DNA of 64,000 nt, from contig JARFXM010000007.1 in the NCBI GenBank assembly GCA_029532625.1, forward strand, positions 868,001-932,000. Reading direction: 5' to 3'. The first letter of the stretch is position 1. Each line of letters opens with the position of its first letter. Source of the DNA: Lomentospora prolificans. Its lineage: Eukaryota; Ascomycota; Sordariomycetes; Microascales; Microascaceae. The notes below the pieces were generated by a model. The model was not told the origin of the DNA and ran no database searches. It worked only from the letters and a program-made list of their open reading frames with translations. Shown here piece after piece: positions 21,676 through 32,767 of this stretch. The translations under genes were made by a program, and so were the position numbers.

Positions 21676-24600
21676 TTAGTCGAGCCCAGCCGGCTCCCTC
21701 TTCGGGACACTGACGTGGTCTCCCTTGTCTGCGTCACGTACGTAGCAAAGGAAGTATGGATCGCCGCTACTATTCAGGGTGTCGAGAAGCTTCCTAGTAT
21801 CTCGTTCCTCCGACACGACGGTGTCGTTATACTTTCGCCAAATCTTCTCCTCGAAGTCTCGGATCCAGACCCAGTAGTGCCCACCACGGCCGCTTCCACT
21901 ATGACACACAACCGCGTGGAGGGCATAATTGTAGTTGTTCATTCCTTCAAATAGGCTATCCAGTTGCAGCTGGACAGAGTTAAGGTCTTGCTGCAAAGTA
22001 TGGCGTACATCGCCTGCATCGTCACCAGAGTCGGGTGTCTGAGGTGTGAGTATCTGCTCACTCTCAGCATCATCATCGGATACTAGAAAGCCTAGCAGCT
22101 CCGCTCCACGCTGGTCAGCGGAGTCGTCCGTCAGTCCAGCTTGTTGAAGGGTAAATTCGCCGTTCGCTCGATAAGCGGCATCGGAGGTCTCCAAGGTGAC
22201 ACTGTCTTCACTACCAATCATATGGTCGTCTGCATCGTTGTTTGGCATGATAGGGTGGTGGATGTTATCCATTGCAGATAGTTGGTTCTCTCGCTCCATC
22301 AGGGCTGCCCTCTGTTTCTTCAATGCCCAACTCGACTCGCGTAGATACATGAGATCAGAACCCTCGGGGGCGTCCATGTATCGATCAAGCTGTAGATAGT
22401 CATCTATGACAACGGGATTGGGGTTCTTGGTGCCATCTCCCTTGGTCCTCTGCACGAGAACATGGAGAATTGGGGGAAGGGACTCAATTGAGGAATATCG
22501 AGAAGTCGTGGTGCCCTCAATTTCCTCCCGGTCGAAGTTATTATCGAGAGCTTGGTACAGCGTACACGGGCCGTCAGGGGCAGGGTAGGCAGTAAGGTTT
22601 CTGAAAAACTCGGCAGTGCGAGTCTCTTGTCGGCTCTTCAAGTCACCATTCTGGTAACTGACAGTTCGCATTATCACCTTGAAGAAAAAAGTCTGCATGA
22701 CAGTCTCAATCTGAATATCGCCCTCTATCGAGGTCGGCCTGATAGAAGCTTGCAACAAACCTAGGACTCGGCCCATGATCTCGTCGACATCCTGCTGAAT
22801 CATGGTAAGTTCATGTTTGACTTTAAGGGTCCTTAGAAGCCCCTCAGTGTCGGAAGCTGGATCCTCGGGCGAGTTGGTCGAGTTCGCAGCCGTGTCGTTG
22901 TCATCATCCGAGGCTACGGTTTCTCCATCAGTCATCTCGACATCGTCCTTGACCTTTGCCGAAGCATCGGGGCCTTGCGCCTGGATCGTGCTCGTGTCTT
23001 TGTCCGGCGTTCCAGGTACATCGTCTTCGGATATCTCCATGGCGTCCGCTTTGGCCTGGTCAAACGACCTATCGGATGCGGCATCGCCCATGAGTGTAGG
23101 GGAGCTCGAGCGGCTTGGTTCTGTTAGATCGATTAAAGGCTGATCAGAATCGTCGGCAGCTGATGTATCTGCAGTATGTTTTAGAGGTACAGCTGGTGTC
23201 GGCCGCGCGGGTAATGGCGGCGGAGTGCTGCGAACATTGGTGGCCGGAACCGGAAACATCCCAGCATGTACCTGGGGCAACGCGTCGGATTTGGAAAGAC
23301 GGAGCAATTGCTCGCTTGAAAGAAGGACAGCATTTGCTAGTCCTTGGCTAGGTGCACAAGGCCCACGGAATATGGTAGTCATTTGCGAAAATAGCGTCTG
23401 TAGAGCCTCGCCCGTGACTATTTCGGGTTAGGAATTAGTTCCAAGGTTTTCAAGCGCGGCAGGAGTCTTACAATATTGACCAATAATCAAGTCGACGGGC
23501 TGTACTTTAACTTTACTTCCACCAATGCGGCGCCTTTCCATGTCATCGACCTCGAGCTTGTTTTCAGCATAATCATCAACAAGTTTCCGAATCGGCTTTA
23601 CAGTGTAAAGGTACTGAATGATGCTGTTGAGGTAACAGGTGTTCCCGATATTCTCAAGTCCAACTGGGTTGGTGATAGGGCCTTCCTCCGTGATCTCCGC
23701 TTGCCTGGAAAGGGCGGGGTCTTCACGGTGACGGGCCACTGATCTCATAGCATTAGCGATGATGCCCGCCTTCGCAAACTTCGCCTACATAAACAATGTT
23801 AGATTTTTCGCAATACAACAGGTATTAGGAGTTGCACATACCCTGTTCTCCGCGTTGAGCATCAGTTGCTTGGAGCTATCGTCGGGCCGAGCGCCCAAAA
23901 CGTCGAAAGCGAGGTCAACAGGCATTGGAAGCTGCGCTGGCAACCAATCGACCAAGCGGAGAAGTCTCTTACTCCCTCTAGACTTAGCATAGACAGGCAG
24001 CATATCAAAGGTAATGTCGATGGACTCGGGTGAATCGCGGAGCTTCTTGCGAACGGCTGTAATGATCTCGTCGTCGGTGCGACGGATGTTGCTTGGGGCA
24101 AGGCCCCAGGTCTCATTGAACATATCATCGTTGTCTTGGCCTACAACAGCCTTCGCCCGGCGCAAAAAGTCGGTATTCAGACCCAGATGGCCCGAAGTGT
24201 CGCGAGCTACGGTGTACATAGAATCCTCGAAAGTAGCTTTAAAGTCGGGTGAAAAGGCGGAAAGTCTTGCGCAGGCATTCTCAACTAGCTTACGATGAAA
24301 ATCGGGCATGATACCCAAGAATCGAAAGTGGTATGTAAGGGCGCCGTTCGTAGATTGGCTGGGGTAGGCATTGCAATCAAGGGCAATGTGAAAGTCCCGT
24401 TTCGCAAGGGAACGGTTCAGCTCGTCGAGGTTCAGAGGAACCGATGGGGAACGGAAGATTTCGCGTTCGCCGTGAATCCTTGACTCGAGGGCAACATCCT
24501 CAAAAAACCCGCGTCTGCTTCCGGGCTGCGTGGTCGTATTGCAGGGTTCAGGGAGATTTTGAAGGAAGAAGTGTTCTTCCTCATCACCCTCGCCCCTAGA

Positions 24601-25644
24601 AAACTCTTGATACTCAAGGAAACGGAAGAGTTCGTAGAATTCGGGTCCCATAACGGCTTCGAATCGCTTATTACGTTTCGAAAGACTTCGGGGCTCCTTT
24701 CCGTGGTCGGCAGCATCTAGGAGGTCCTTTAAATATGTCACAAGCTGTCGGAGACCTGCTTTGTGCCATTCGTTAGGACCGATATCGAAACGCTCTGGAT
24801 CTGCAACCTTCAGATCTTCGAGCCGCTTCTTGATTCGTTCCTGGTCTGTAAGGAGGTTGATCCACTTGGCATCGATTCGGGGAGCGGAAACCTCGACTAC
24901 GACTTGCAGACCACAGCTCTCCGAGATGCATGCATACAGTCCGCGCGCAAGGACGGGGTTATATTTGGACTCGTCCGAGGAGGCTTCGAAAGTTGGGAAC
25001 TGGAGGTAAAGTTGGTGGGGACCATTAATGGCGTCGGCCGAGGAAATTCCGCCTGTGGGAGTCCTAACTCGACAGAGGTCATGTCCAGGGTTCGCTTGTA
25101 TATGTAGTGTAAAATGGTATAGGCAGTGGAAGCACACGGCTGAGATCGTCCTAGATCCATCCGTCTGAATGCAGGTTTGGGAGGGGAGTAAAATCATCAT
25201 GTGCTTGGTCGGGGGGACGGCGGGCATGACTCGAGACTCTAGCATATTCCTCACACGAGAGGGGTCGAATTCCTTCGCAAAGGTGTTGTTGTCGACATCC
25301 AGAGCCATGAACTCTTTCCATTCCCATAAGTTATGGTCGAATAAATCTTGTATGAAGAGAGGTGCCGAACGGACTAGAAGCAAAAGCAAATTAGCACTGG
25401 AATTTTCACATTCCGACCAAGGCTAGAGTTCGGCAGCTCAGGCCATACCGTATGGCTGGGCGAAGAGGCCCACAGGAGTCTCGTAACCCCAACCCATCTC
25501 AACAATCTCGTCTGGTCGGAAGCCCTTGGCCCCGGGGCCTCTAGGCGTAGATTTGAACGCCATGGCGGTGGTGGCAACCTTAACTAATGCCCTACCGCCG
25601 TAGCGAGCGTCGTGTTGCTGCTGCGCAATAAAGTCCTTGCACAT
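21676..25644 (-). CDS. UBP2: Ubiquitin carboxyl-terminal hydrolase, Ubp2-like
   Basis: Cysteine protease that removes ubiquitin from proteins. In yeast Ubp2 it acts on Lys63-linked chains with the Rsp5/Rup1 system (family knowledge). Exons: 25644-25449, 25373-23842, 23784-23472 and 23417-21676, giving 1,260 residues. The Cys box GLENIGNTCYLNS puts the nucleophile at C626. The His box SGRGGHYWVWIRDF puts H1194 near the C-terminus, followed by the usual PYFLCYVR end. The very long N-terminal region before the Cys box (more than 600 residues) and the acidic insert inside the catalytic domain are typical of Ubp2 rather than of short USPs. Start: an in-frame TGA lies a few codons upstream of 25644, so this is the first Met; the next in-frame Met (about 25563) is an alternative. 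It is divergent from the complex I gene. Confidence 0.92.
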
Positions 25645-26614
25645 GAACAGGGTGGAGTATCAGGTTCTAGGCGTTCTCGTCAAGCGTTCCGTTAGGTGAC
25701 CGGACAGTGGTTAAACGGACGGTGTCTAGATTTCGAAATCCTAGTTCATTATTACGCGGCGGTCAGATTCAAGATCTTTGAACGAAGACAAAGCAGAAGA
25801 ACTAAGAATCCAAACCTACTTTTTAAATCTCGCCGCCGCGGTGCCCCGTCAATCCTTGATGTCTGGGCACCTTGGGTGTGTTTGCGGGGTAGGTCGAGGG
25901 GAAAGAAGAGCAAGGGAGCTCGAGGGCCTTTGGATGATGGATCAAGCAAATTTTGTCTAAAGTATCGTTGCTGCTATTCGGTATGCAAATGAAGGCAGTC
26001 GTGAGCAAAGAGTTTCGTAGCAAAGCCTATGCAAAGGGAGTAGGTATCGTATGGTATGTCGACAAGTCAAACGCAGCACAATCTGTGAAGCTATACTGCA
26101 GGCTCAAATAAACAAGACAATGAAGCTTAGTGTAAGATGATCCAACAGAACCGTTTTCATGCAAACAACCCAAGGGTTTTCTCTTAGGCCTGATGGTGAG
26201 GTCTCACAGGGATGGGCGTTGTCGAGGAAGAAGCGAAAGCAACGGTGGCGAGGAGAGCTCGAATTGGGAGGGGAGCACGTCTAAGCTACTCTGCCAGCTT
26301 TCCCATGGCCGGTTCGGCTGCCCGCAAGATAAGGCTGGCCGGATGAAAGCTAACGGCAGGCGACAATGGTGGATTGCGCTTATGCTGACGCAGCCTCGTC
26401 AGTGTCCACGCAACATTCGGTTGTATCCGAAGCCGTTCTTAAGCCAAATAATGTTAAACTTGGGATTACTGGCGTTGAATAAGCGAGTCGAGCTGCCTGA
26501 GGCACAGCGCTACGGCCCGTTACATGACGTCGCAGTAACTCAGGCTGAACACACTGTGAACAGTCAGCAGCCCATCTGAGATGCCGGCCCTCAGAGAATC
26601 TCTGCCATCCTAAA

Positions 26615-26636
26615 TCCACGTGCTTTATCACGTGGA
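26615..26636. promoter_or_regulatory. Inverted pair of CACGTG E-boxes
   Basis: TCCACGTG and CACGTGGA form a perfect 8-base inverted repeat around a 6-base spacer (CTTTAT), 137-158 bases upstream of the complex I subunit start. CACGTG is the core bound by Cbf1-type and other bHLH factors. Binding here is inferred. Confidence 0.5.
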
Positions 26637-26665
26637 ATCTTTCTCATTGCAGCGCACAGGCCAAG

Positions 26666-26670
26666 CCAAT
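26666..26670 (+). promoter_or_regulatory. CCAAT box upstream of the complex I gene
   Basis: A CCAAT pentamer 103 bases upstream of the start at 26773. CCAAT is the target of the Hap2/3/5 complex, which regulates respiratory genes in fungi. The position fits but function is inferred. Confidence 0.35.
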
Positions 26671-26772
26671 GGAACAACATCCAATCCGAATGTCCATGAT
26701 TCAAAGCTTCTTCAGTCCCAAAATACACCTTTCCGTCAACCCATCCACTTCATCTCAACCCCCTCTTCCACC

Positions 26773-27570
26773 ATGGCGCCTCACTCCGCCGCGCAGGCCC
26801 ACTACGTGCCGAAGGATGCGTTGAGGGAGGGAGTAAGGTACGGTGCCATTGGAGCTGGCAGCGGCCTCTTCCTCTCCGCAATCCAGAATTCCCTCGCGAG
26901 GCGAAACCTTGGCATGATGACTGTCTTCTCCCGGACAGGATTTTTCGTTGGCTACTCCTGTAAGGCTCGCTGCCGAATATGGTTTTTCCAGCGGGTTACC
27001 CCGCCGTGACAAATAGCCGCTAACCTCACGTGTATAGCTGTCTCCATTGCCGCGCTCGGCTTCACGAAAAACGCCGCTGCCAACTTGCGCGAGAAGGATG
27101 ATCACTGGAACTCAGTAATTGGTGGTGCTTTCTGCGGTGCCATCGCCGGTATTTCCCGTACGTTAAGGCTTCTTCCCCGCAGTACTCGTGTTATCCTTCT
27201 GCTCACCAATTGATTAGACAAGCGGTTCCCCGTCATCGTCGGTTGCGGTGCTGGTCTGGCCGCCCTCCTCGGCGTCTTCGAATACACCGGTGGCCGTTTC
27301 GATGGTTACTACACCAGGAGATCAGAGGAAGACGAGTTTGAGAGGAAGCAGAGGTTGCGAGAGAACAGGCGGCGCCCTATCGAGGAGACAATTCGGGATG
27401 TTGGTGAGGGCCGAGGTAAGCTCTACCACATTAACCACGGTTCCAATATCGGTTCAGCAGCTAATCTCCACATAGGTATCTGCCCTCCTGGGTATGAAGA
27501 GAGGCGGCGAGAGAGGATCAAGGAAAAGTACGGCTTCGAGATCAACCCCGTCAAGGCGACAGTTGACTGA
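26773..27570 (+). CDS. nuo21.3b: NADH:ubiquinone oxidoreductase 21.3 kDa subunit (NDUFA11/B14.7-like)
   Basis: Accessory membrane subunit of mitochondrial complex I, homologous to mammalian B14.7 (NDUFA11) and to the Neurospora 21.3 kDa subunit; it belongs to the Tim17/Tim22/Tim23 fold family. Exons: 26773-26959, 27038-27157, 27218-27415 and 27476-27570, giving 199 residues. The protein begins MAPHSAAQAHYVPKDALREG. It has Gly/Ala-rich transmembrane segments (YGAIGAGSGLFLSAIQNSL, SVSIAALGF, GGAFCGAIAGIS, IVGCGAGLAALLGVFEYTGG) and a charged C-terminal tail with ICPPGYEERRRERIKEKYG. All four exons join in frame at GT-AG sites. It is convergent with MSH2, 563 bases apart. Confidence 0.88.
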
Positions 27571-28133
27571 ACGCCAGCTCTTTTTCTTCAATTTTAACTC
27601 TGTAAATACTACGGTACCTGGGCGGTGTAAGGGGTCATTGCGCCTATCTTTAGACAATTCCATTTTTTTCTTGTTATCAGGCAACCGCAAGTGCTAGCTA
27701 CGATCCGCTAGCGCTTGATGTGGTTCCACATAAGGTACGTTTGACTATTCTCTTTCTATCCCCTGACTCCCGAACCCGGCGTGGATGATGAGAATCGCAG
27801 AGGCTGTTTATGAATTTGCCATTGGCAAAGCTGTTTAGACATACCATTTCTACGTTGTTTTCCTGATATGCCCACAATGTCATCATTGTCGTTTTTCTTT
27901 ACATGTCGTTCTCGAGAAGATAATCTAACACCCGATGCAGGTCAATTCCCACCTGGCAAACGATGTGTAGCAAGATATCTTAGTTTAAGTTCTACTCGTA
28001 GCCGGCCTAATCAAAAACACAAGTCTTCCATATTATTTCCCTTAAAGCCTGATACCGTAACGCCCCTTAGAATCCCGTGGCTGTACCTCGTTTCGATGTT
28101 CCCAACTGTCGCCTCAGCCAACCCTTTTACTCC
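27571..28133. other. Intergenic, convergent 3' ends
   Basis: About 560 bases between the stops of the complex I subunit gene and MSH2. It should hold both 3' UTRs; nothing else was seen. Confidence 0.5.
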
Positions 28134-31026
28134 TTACAATGTTCTCACGGCCTGGAAGAACGGGTTTGCCAGTAGCTTCTCATCCGCCATGACGAGCTCC
28201 TTCATCTTTGCAACCATCTCCTCCTGCGTCATCTGACCGCCTTTGACTTCATCCTTCCACTTCACCAGGATATCCTTAAGCATCGCGCTCCCGTTGGCGA
28301 CATCGTCGTTATTATACTTTACACCTAGCTCCTCGTGCTTGGTCGTAAAGTCCTCGAGCTCATCAGCCTTGCGCTTCGCCATACGAACAACCTTGTCGGG
28401 GAAACGAACGAGCTCGGCGACATGGATACCAAAACTCTGGTCGCACACGCCCGGCTCAACCTTGTACAAAAGTGTCACCTCGCGCTTGTCGTCGGCGCCT
28501 TCCTTCCCGATGCCGCTGATGTGTGCCGTGACATGCAGATTGCGGACCTGGGGGTAGTTGTCGGCTAAGGCCGTGAGCTCGTGGAAGTGGGTGGCAAACA
28601 TGGCGAAACAACCAATCTCCTTGACAATATGCTCCGAGATGGCCCATGCGAGGCCAAACCCATCATACGTAGAGGTGCCTCGACCAAGCTCGTCAATGAT
28701 GATGAGAGACTCGGAGGTAGCAGACTTGAGAATGTTGGCTGTCTCCAACATCTCAGCCATGAAGGTGGATACGCCCTTGAGCTGGGAGTCGCTGGCACCG
28801 ACACGGGCGAGAATTGAGTCGAATACGGTAAGTTCAGCCTCCTGGCAAGGAACGAAGCACCCTATTTGAGCCATGAGAGCAATAACACCAATCTGCCGGA
28901 TGTACGTAGATTTACCACCCATGTTGGGACCGGTGATGATGAGGAAGGCGGACTTGTCACGAGTAAGCTCCACATCGTTGGTGATGAACTGAACATCATC
29001 TTGCATTTCCATGCAAGGGTGGCGGGCCTCCCTCAGGATTGTCTGGCCCTCGCCTCGAGGGTGGATTTTAGGCCTGACATATGAAGTAGGTGCGTGAATA
29101 GACGCATGCGCGAAGGAGACGATGACATCCAAGTGGGCCAAGACGGCAGCAAGCCTCTCAAGCACAGGGCAGTACGAGGCAGCGCAATTTACAACCTCGT
29201 TGACAAGATTACTCTGAGTTCGATTGTAGTTTTGCGACATTTGGTCAAACTGCCTGCGAAGGCTCTGAAGATTCTTGGTGGTGAAGTACACACCGTTCTT
29301 CTGGGTTGAGCACTCCTGATAGGAAGAGTTGTTCCGAATGCAGCCAGCTTCTTGTCTTGTCAACCTCATGCACCAACCATGGACTTTGTGATTCTCGAGG
29401 AATATCTTCTTTCTAGGCTCTTGTCCAAGATCATCGGCGGCATCCTCAAACTCTTTCTGCATAGCGCGGTCAAGTTTGTCCAACTTGCTCCGGAGGATTT
29501 TTAGGCTGTCGTCGAATTCGGGCTTGATAAGGAACTCATGTCTGTCAAGAGCATCAAGATCCACGGTGGTTTCGACAAGATCTTGAAGTTTTCCAAGACT
29601 GTTGCAGAGATCTCTCAAAGGTGTCGTGTAAGCCTCGTCAAGAGGATCCTTGTAGGCCTCATCCATCACGCCTTCGAAGGTGCCGAGGAAGCCAGGCAAC
29701 CTGATGACAACCTGATAGGCTCGAACAACATCCTCCAGATTAGCCTTGCCTCGCTGAAATCGCTTGGCTAGACGATAGAGGTCAGGCACAGCCCTCAAGT
29801 GCTCCTCTTGCATAGTTTGGCGTAGCTCCGTATCGGTCGCGAACGCTTCGACAAGTTGCTGCCGCTTCTCAATCTCTTCCTTGCTCATGAGGGGCTGTTT
29901 CAACCACTGCGATAGGAGTCGGCTACCAGATGCCGTCTTGCAGTGGTTGAGAAGTCCGTAGAGACTCATGGTCTTGGCACCGTCTCTAGGTCCAGGAATT
30001 AGGTTGAGGGCTTTGAGGGCGGCAGCATCAAGCTTCATGTACTGAGACAAGTCGTGCTGATAAAGCTGGAATTGGCCAAAATTGGAAGGGTCATGAAGAA
30101 CACCAAGGTACTTAATGAGAGCCGCGGCAGATCCCATAGCCAGCTTGAGGTCGGTCTGCGGCAGAGTAGAAGCAGCACGCTCATCCTTAAGTAGCCTGGC
30201 CAAATCTTGATCGATATCTTTGATAGCAAATTCCGACGCAGGTCGTTCTGAGATGGCTACGCCACAGTGATCGATGATCTGCCGGAGCTTCGCTAGCTCC
30301 GGATCCTTGTCCTCTCCAGACTTATCAACCTGGAGAAGACATTCCTTGGCACCAAGCTGAATAAGGAGAGACTCGAAGTTAGAGTAGAGGTCGTTGTCGA
30401 GGAACTCGCTCACGCCCAACTCTCGCACAGTGGCGTCCGCAAAGCAAACGCCTACGCTCCTCGCTTCAGAGGCCTTAGCTGAGATCTTGACGGCCAATAT
30501 TATAGGCGCAGAGTCAAACTGGCCACCGATTTCGTCTTCGACGTCCTGTAGATTTCCGGGGGACGCTTGCTTGGTAAGCTTCCAGTTCATGCGGCCATTG
30601 GGACTGGCCCATATCTCGACTCGCTTGCCAAGCTTGAAGAGGGCTTCTCTAAGAAACTGTCGGAAGACGGTGATGGTCATCGTAACCGAAGCGAGGCCGG
30701 TGTGATCATTTCGCCCGAGATGCCGTACTACAGAGGTTGACTTGTAGACCTATTATCGAACAGTGGTTAGCTCCGTATGATGCGGCGGAAGAAGATAGAA
30801 CAAAGACTCACTGTCCTTGCAATGAAATTTGCATTTTCACCGTGGGCGGTATACCAGTCGCCTCTATCGAATATCCTTATCGTATCTTCGTGGACTTCAG
30901 GAAGGGATTTAAAGAATCGAATAAAGCCATGCTCATCATCGACCTAGGATGTCGTTAGAAACCATGCTGCGGGACGAGACTCCAACGAAGCGAAAAGCAT
31001 ACCTTGAGCTCCGGTCGGGAAGACAT
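28134..31026 (-). CDS. MSH2: DNA mismatch repair protein MSH2
   Basis: MutS homologue that pairs with MSH6 or MSH3 to recognise mismatches and small loops in the nucleus. Exons: 31026-31003 (only 8 codons, MSSRPELK), 30943-30812 and 30749-28134, giving 923 residues, close to the usual fungal length. The mismatch-binding N-terminal domain, connector, lever/clamp and ATPase domains follow in order. Walker A is GPNMGGKS (659-666, Lys665). Walker B and the signature are IIIDELGRGTSTYDG (Asp738-Glu739), followed by ATHFHEL. A C-terminal helix-turn-helix tail is present. The first-exon junctions (GTATGC...CTAAC...CTAG) and the second (GTGAGT...AATAG) keep frame. It is divergent from TRM10, 362 bases away; see the ACGCGA sites. 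Confidence 0.97.
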
Positions 31027-31388
31027 TTTGATTATCTTGTAGAATTCGTACTAGGAACAAAAGCCAATCCTCATGGAAGTGGGGGAACGATGAAGTGAGG
31101 AAGTCAGGAGGAGGTCATGGAAGGACAGTGGCAGCCGAAGGACAAGTCGCGTGAAGAAACCCATTAAACTCAGGGGAGACGCGACGTGACACGCTAATCC
31201 TGGAAACCACCCACGGCTTCTCACCGCCCAAGATTTCTGCCGCAGGCTCGGCAAAAAAAAAGATGGATCACCGCTACGCTCAGCATAACAAGGCTATGAT
31301 AATTAACCCGTTGTCGCAAAAAATGTGTACATATCTACCTGGAAATCTGCAATCAATCGATACAAAAACGTCCATTCCCTGAAACCCG
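31027..31388. promoter_or_regulatory. MSH2/TRM10 divergent promoter with two ACGCGA sites
   Basis: A 362-base divergent intergenic region. TCGCGT at 31147-31152 (ACGCGA on the minus strand) and ACGCGA at 31179-31184 lie 121-158 bases upstream of the MSH2 start. They are MCB-like sites of the kind bound by MBF for G1/S genes. Whether they serve MSH2, TRM10 or neither is inferred. Confidence 0.4.
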
Positions 31389-32573
31389 ATGGAGACCGTC
31401 CCTATCGAACAGTCCAATGGTGCCCCGCCTATAAAGGTAGAGACAGCCCCTCCTACCGACCTCCCCGCCGACCCCTCCAACAAAACCCACACCAGCGGGC
31501 AAGATTCTTCGCCAGCTGCCGGGACGACGGCATTGTCCAAGAACCAGCAGAAAAAGCTGAGGCGCCAGCAGGCATGGGACGCCCAACGCGACGAGCGTAA
31601 GCTCCGCAGAAAAGAGAAGAGACAGACGATACGAGCACGCAAGCGAGAGACCTACGCCGCAGCCGTAGCAGAGGCCCGTGCCGCCGGCCTCGATCCGAAG
31701 GTTGTCTTAGCCCAACCTAAGACGCAAAGTATATCGGTACCTATATCCATCATTATAGATTGCAGCTTCGAGGACTACATGGTTAGCAAAGAACTCGTCT
31801 CCTTGTCGAGTCAAATTCAGAGGTCGTACAGTGAAAACCGTGCCGCTCCTTACCGTCCACACCTGTTTATTAGCTCCTGGGGAGGCAAGATCAAGGAGAG
31901 ATTTGAGGTTGGCATGAATGCTACCCACAAATACTGGAAAGGAATACAATTTGTGGAGGGAGATGTGGTGGACGCCTCCAAGAAGGCCACCGAGCTGATG
32001 GCAGGTCCTCGCGCTGGTCGGGCTATCGACATGCCCAAACCCAAAGCGGGAGAACCCGCTCTACGGCTGGAAGACCCGAACAGCGAGCCAGAGGAGGTGA
32101 AGGAAGAAAATATCATCTACCTAACTTCCGATTCTCCTTACATCCTCGAACGCCTCGAGCCCGGTACCTCGTATGTTATCGGAGGAATAGTCGATAAGAA
32201 CCGAGAGAAGGGCCTCTGTCACCGTCTCGCACGCAAACGAGGCATTCGAACGGCCAAGCTTCCCATTAAAGAATACATGGTGATGAACAGCCGACAGGTG
32301 CTCGCCACGAACCATGTCGTCGAGATAATGCTTAGGTGGCTTGAGTGTGGCGATTGGGGTACGGCATTTCTCAAGGCCCTCCCGAAAAGAAAGGAAGCTA
32401 AGTTGAGGGAAGGCTCTGCTGCTCGGTCAGTGGAACCGGAGGAATCTGATGACGGATGCGACGAGGAGAAAGGTGATGGTAACGCGCAAGCTGCCGAGAT
32501 TGTAGAGGAAGAGATGGCTGATGCACCAGCGGGTGAAGACTCCGCTAAAAACGAGCTAAAGATCTCCACGTAG
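31389..32573 (+). CDS. TRM10: tRNA (guanine-9 N1)-methyltransferase Trm10
   Basis: SPOUT-fold methyltransferase that makes m1G at position 9 of tRNAs using S-adenosylmethionine. Intronless, 394 residues. A low-complexity N-terminus leads into the basic segment typical of Trm10 (SKNQQKKLRRQQAWDAQRD, then RRKEKRQTIRARK). The catalytic domain follows: ISIIIDCSFEDYM, then YLTSDSPYILERL, then YVIGGIVDKNREKGLCHRLA with the conserved Asp of the DRNR-like motif, and KLPIKEYMVMNSRQVLATNHVVEIMLRWL. The acidic tail (EPEESDDGCDEEKGDGN) is unusual only in length. It is convergent with the primase gene, 194 bases apart. The start at 31389 is the first Met of the open frame. Confidence 0.96.
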   Translation: METVPIEQSNGAPPIKVETAPPTDLPADPSNKTHTSGQDSSPAAGTTALSKNQQKKLRRQQAWDAQRDERKLRRKEKRQTIRARKRETYAAAVAEARAAGLDPKVVLAQPKTQSISVPISIIIDCSFEDYMVSKELVSLSSQIQRSYSENRAAPYRPHLFISSWGGKIKERFEVGMNATHKYWKGIQFVEGDVVDASKKATELMAGPRAGRAIDMPKPKAGEPALRLEDPNSEPEEVKEENIIYLTSDSPYILERLEPGTSYVIGGIVDKNREKGLCHRLARKRGIRTAKLPIKEYMVMNSRQVLATNHVVEIMLRWLECGDWGTAFLKALPKRKEAKLREGSAARSVEPEESDDGCDEEKGDGNAQAAEIVEEEMADAPAGEDSAKNELKIST

Positions 32574-32767
32574 TATATGATTCCAAAAATACCGTTGAAT
32601 AAATTATAAAATGAAACCAGGCAAACTCCAGGCTCAGCTTCTCTTGTCGTCGAGGTACAGTGACGCGTATACTCTCATTCGTCCATTCCGTACCCAAATA
32701 TTAAACCCATTTATGATACAACCAGAATCATGGACCAAAAGCAGGCATCAAATCATAGCGCAATCGC

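Larger units (their letters stand above)
25645..26772. other. Shared intergenic region of divergent UBP2 and complex I genes
   Basis: About 1.1 kb that must hold both promoters. It carries a paired CACGTG palindrome (26615-26636) and a CCAAT box (26666-26670) on the complex I side. No coding region was recognised. Confidence 0.55.
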
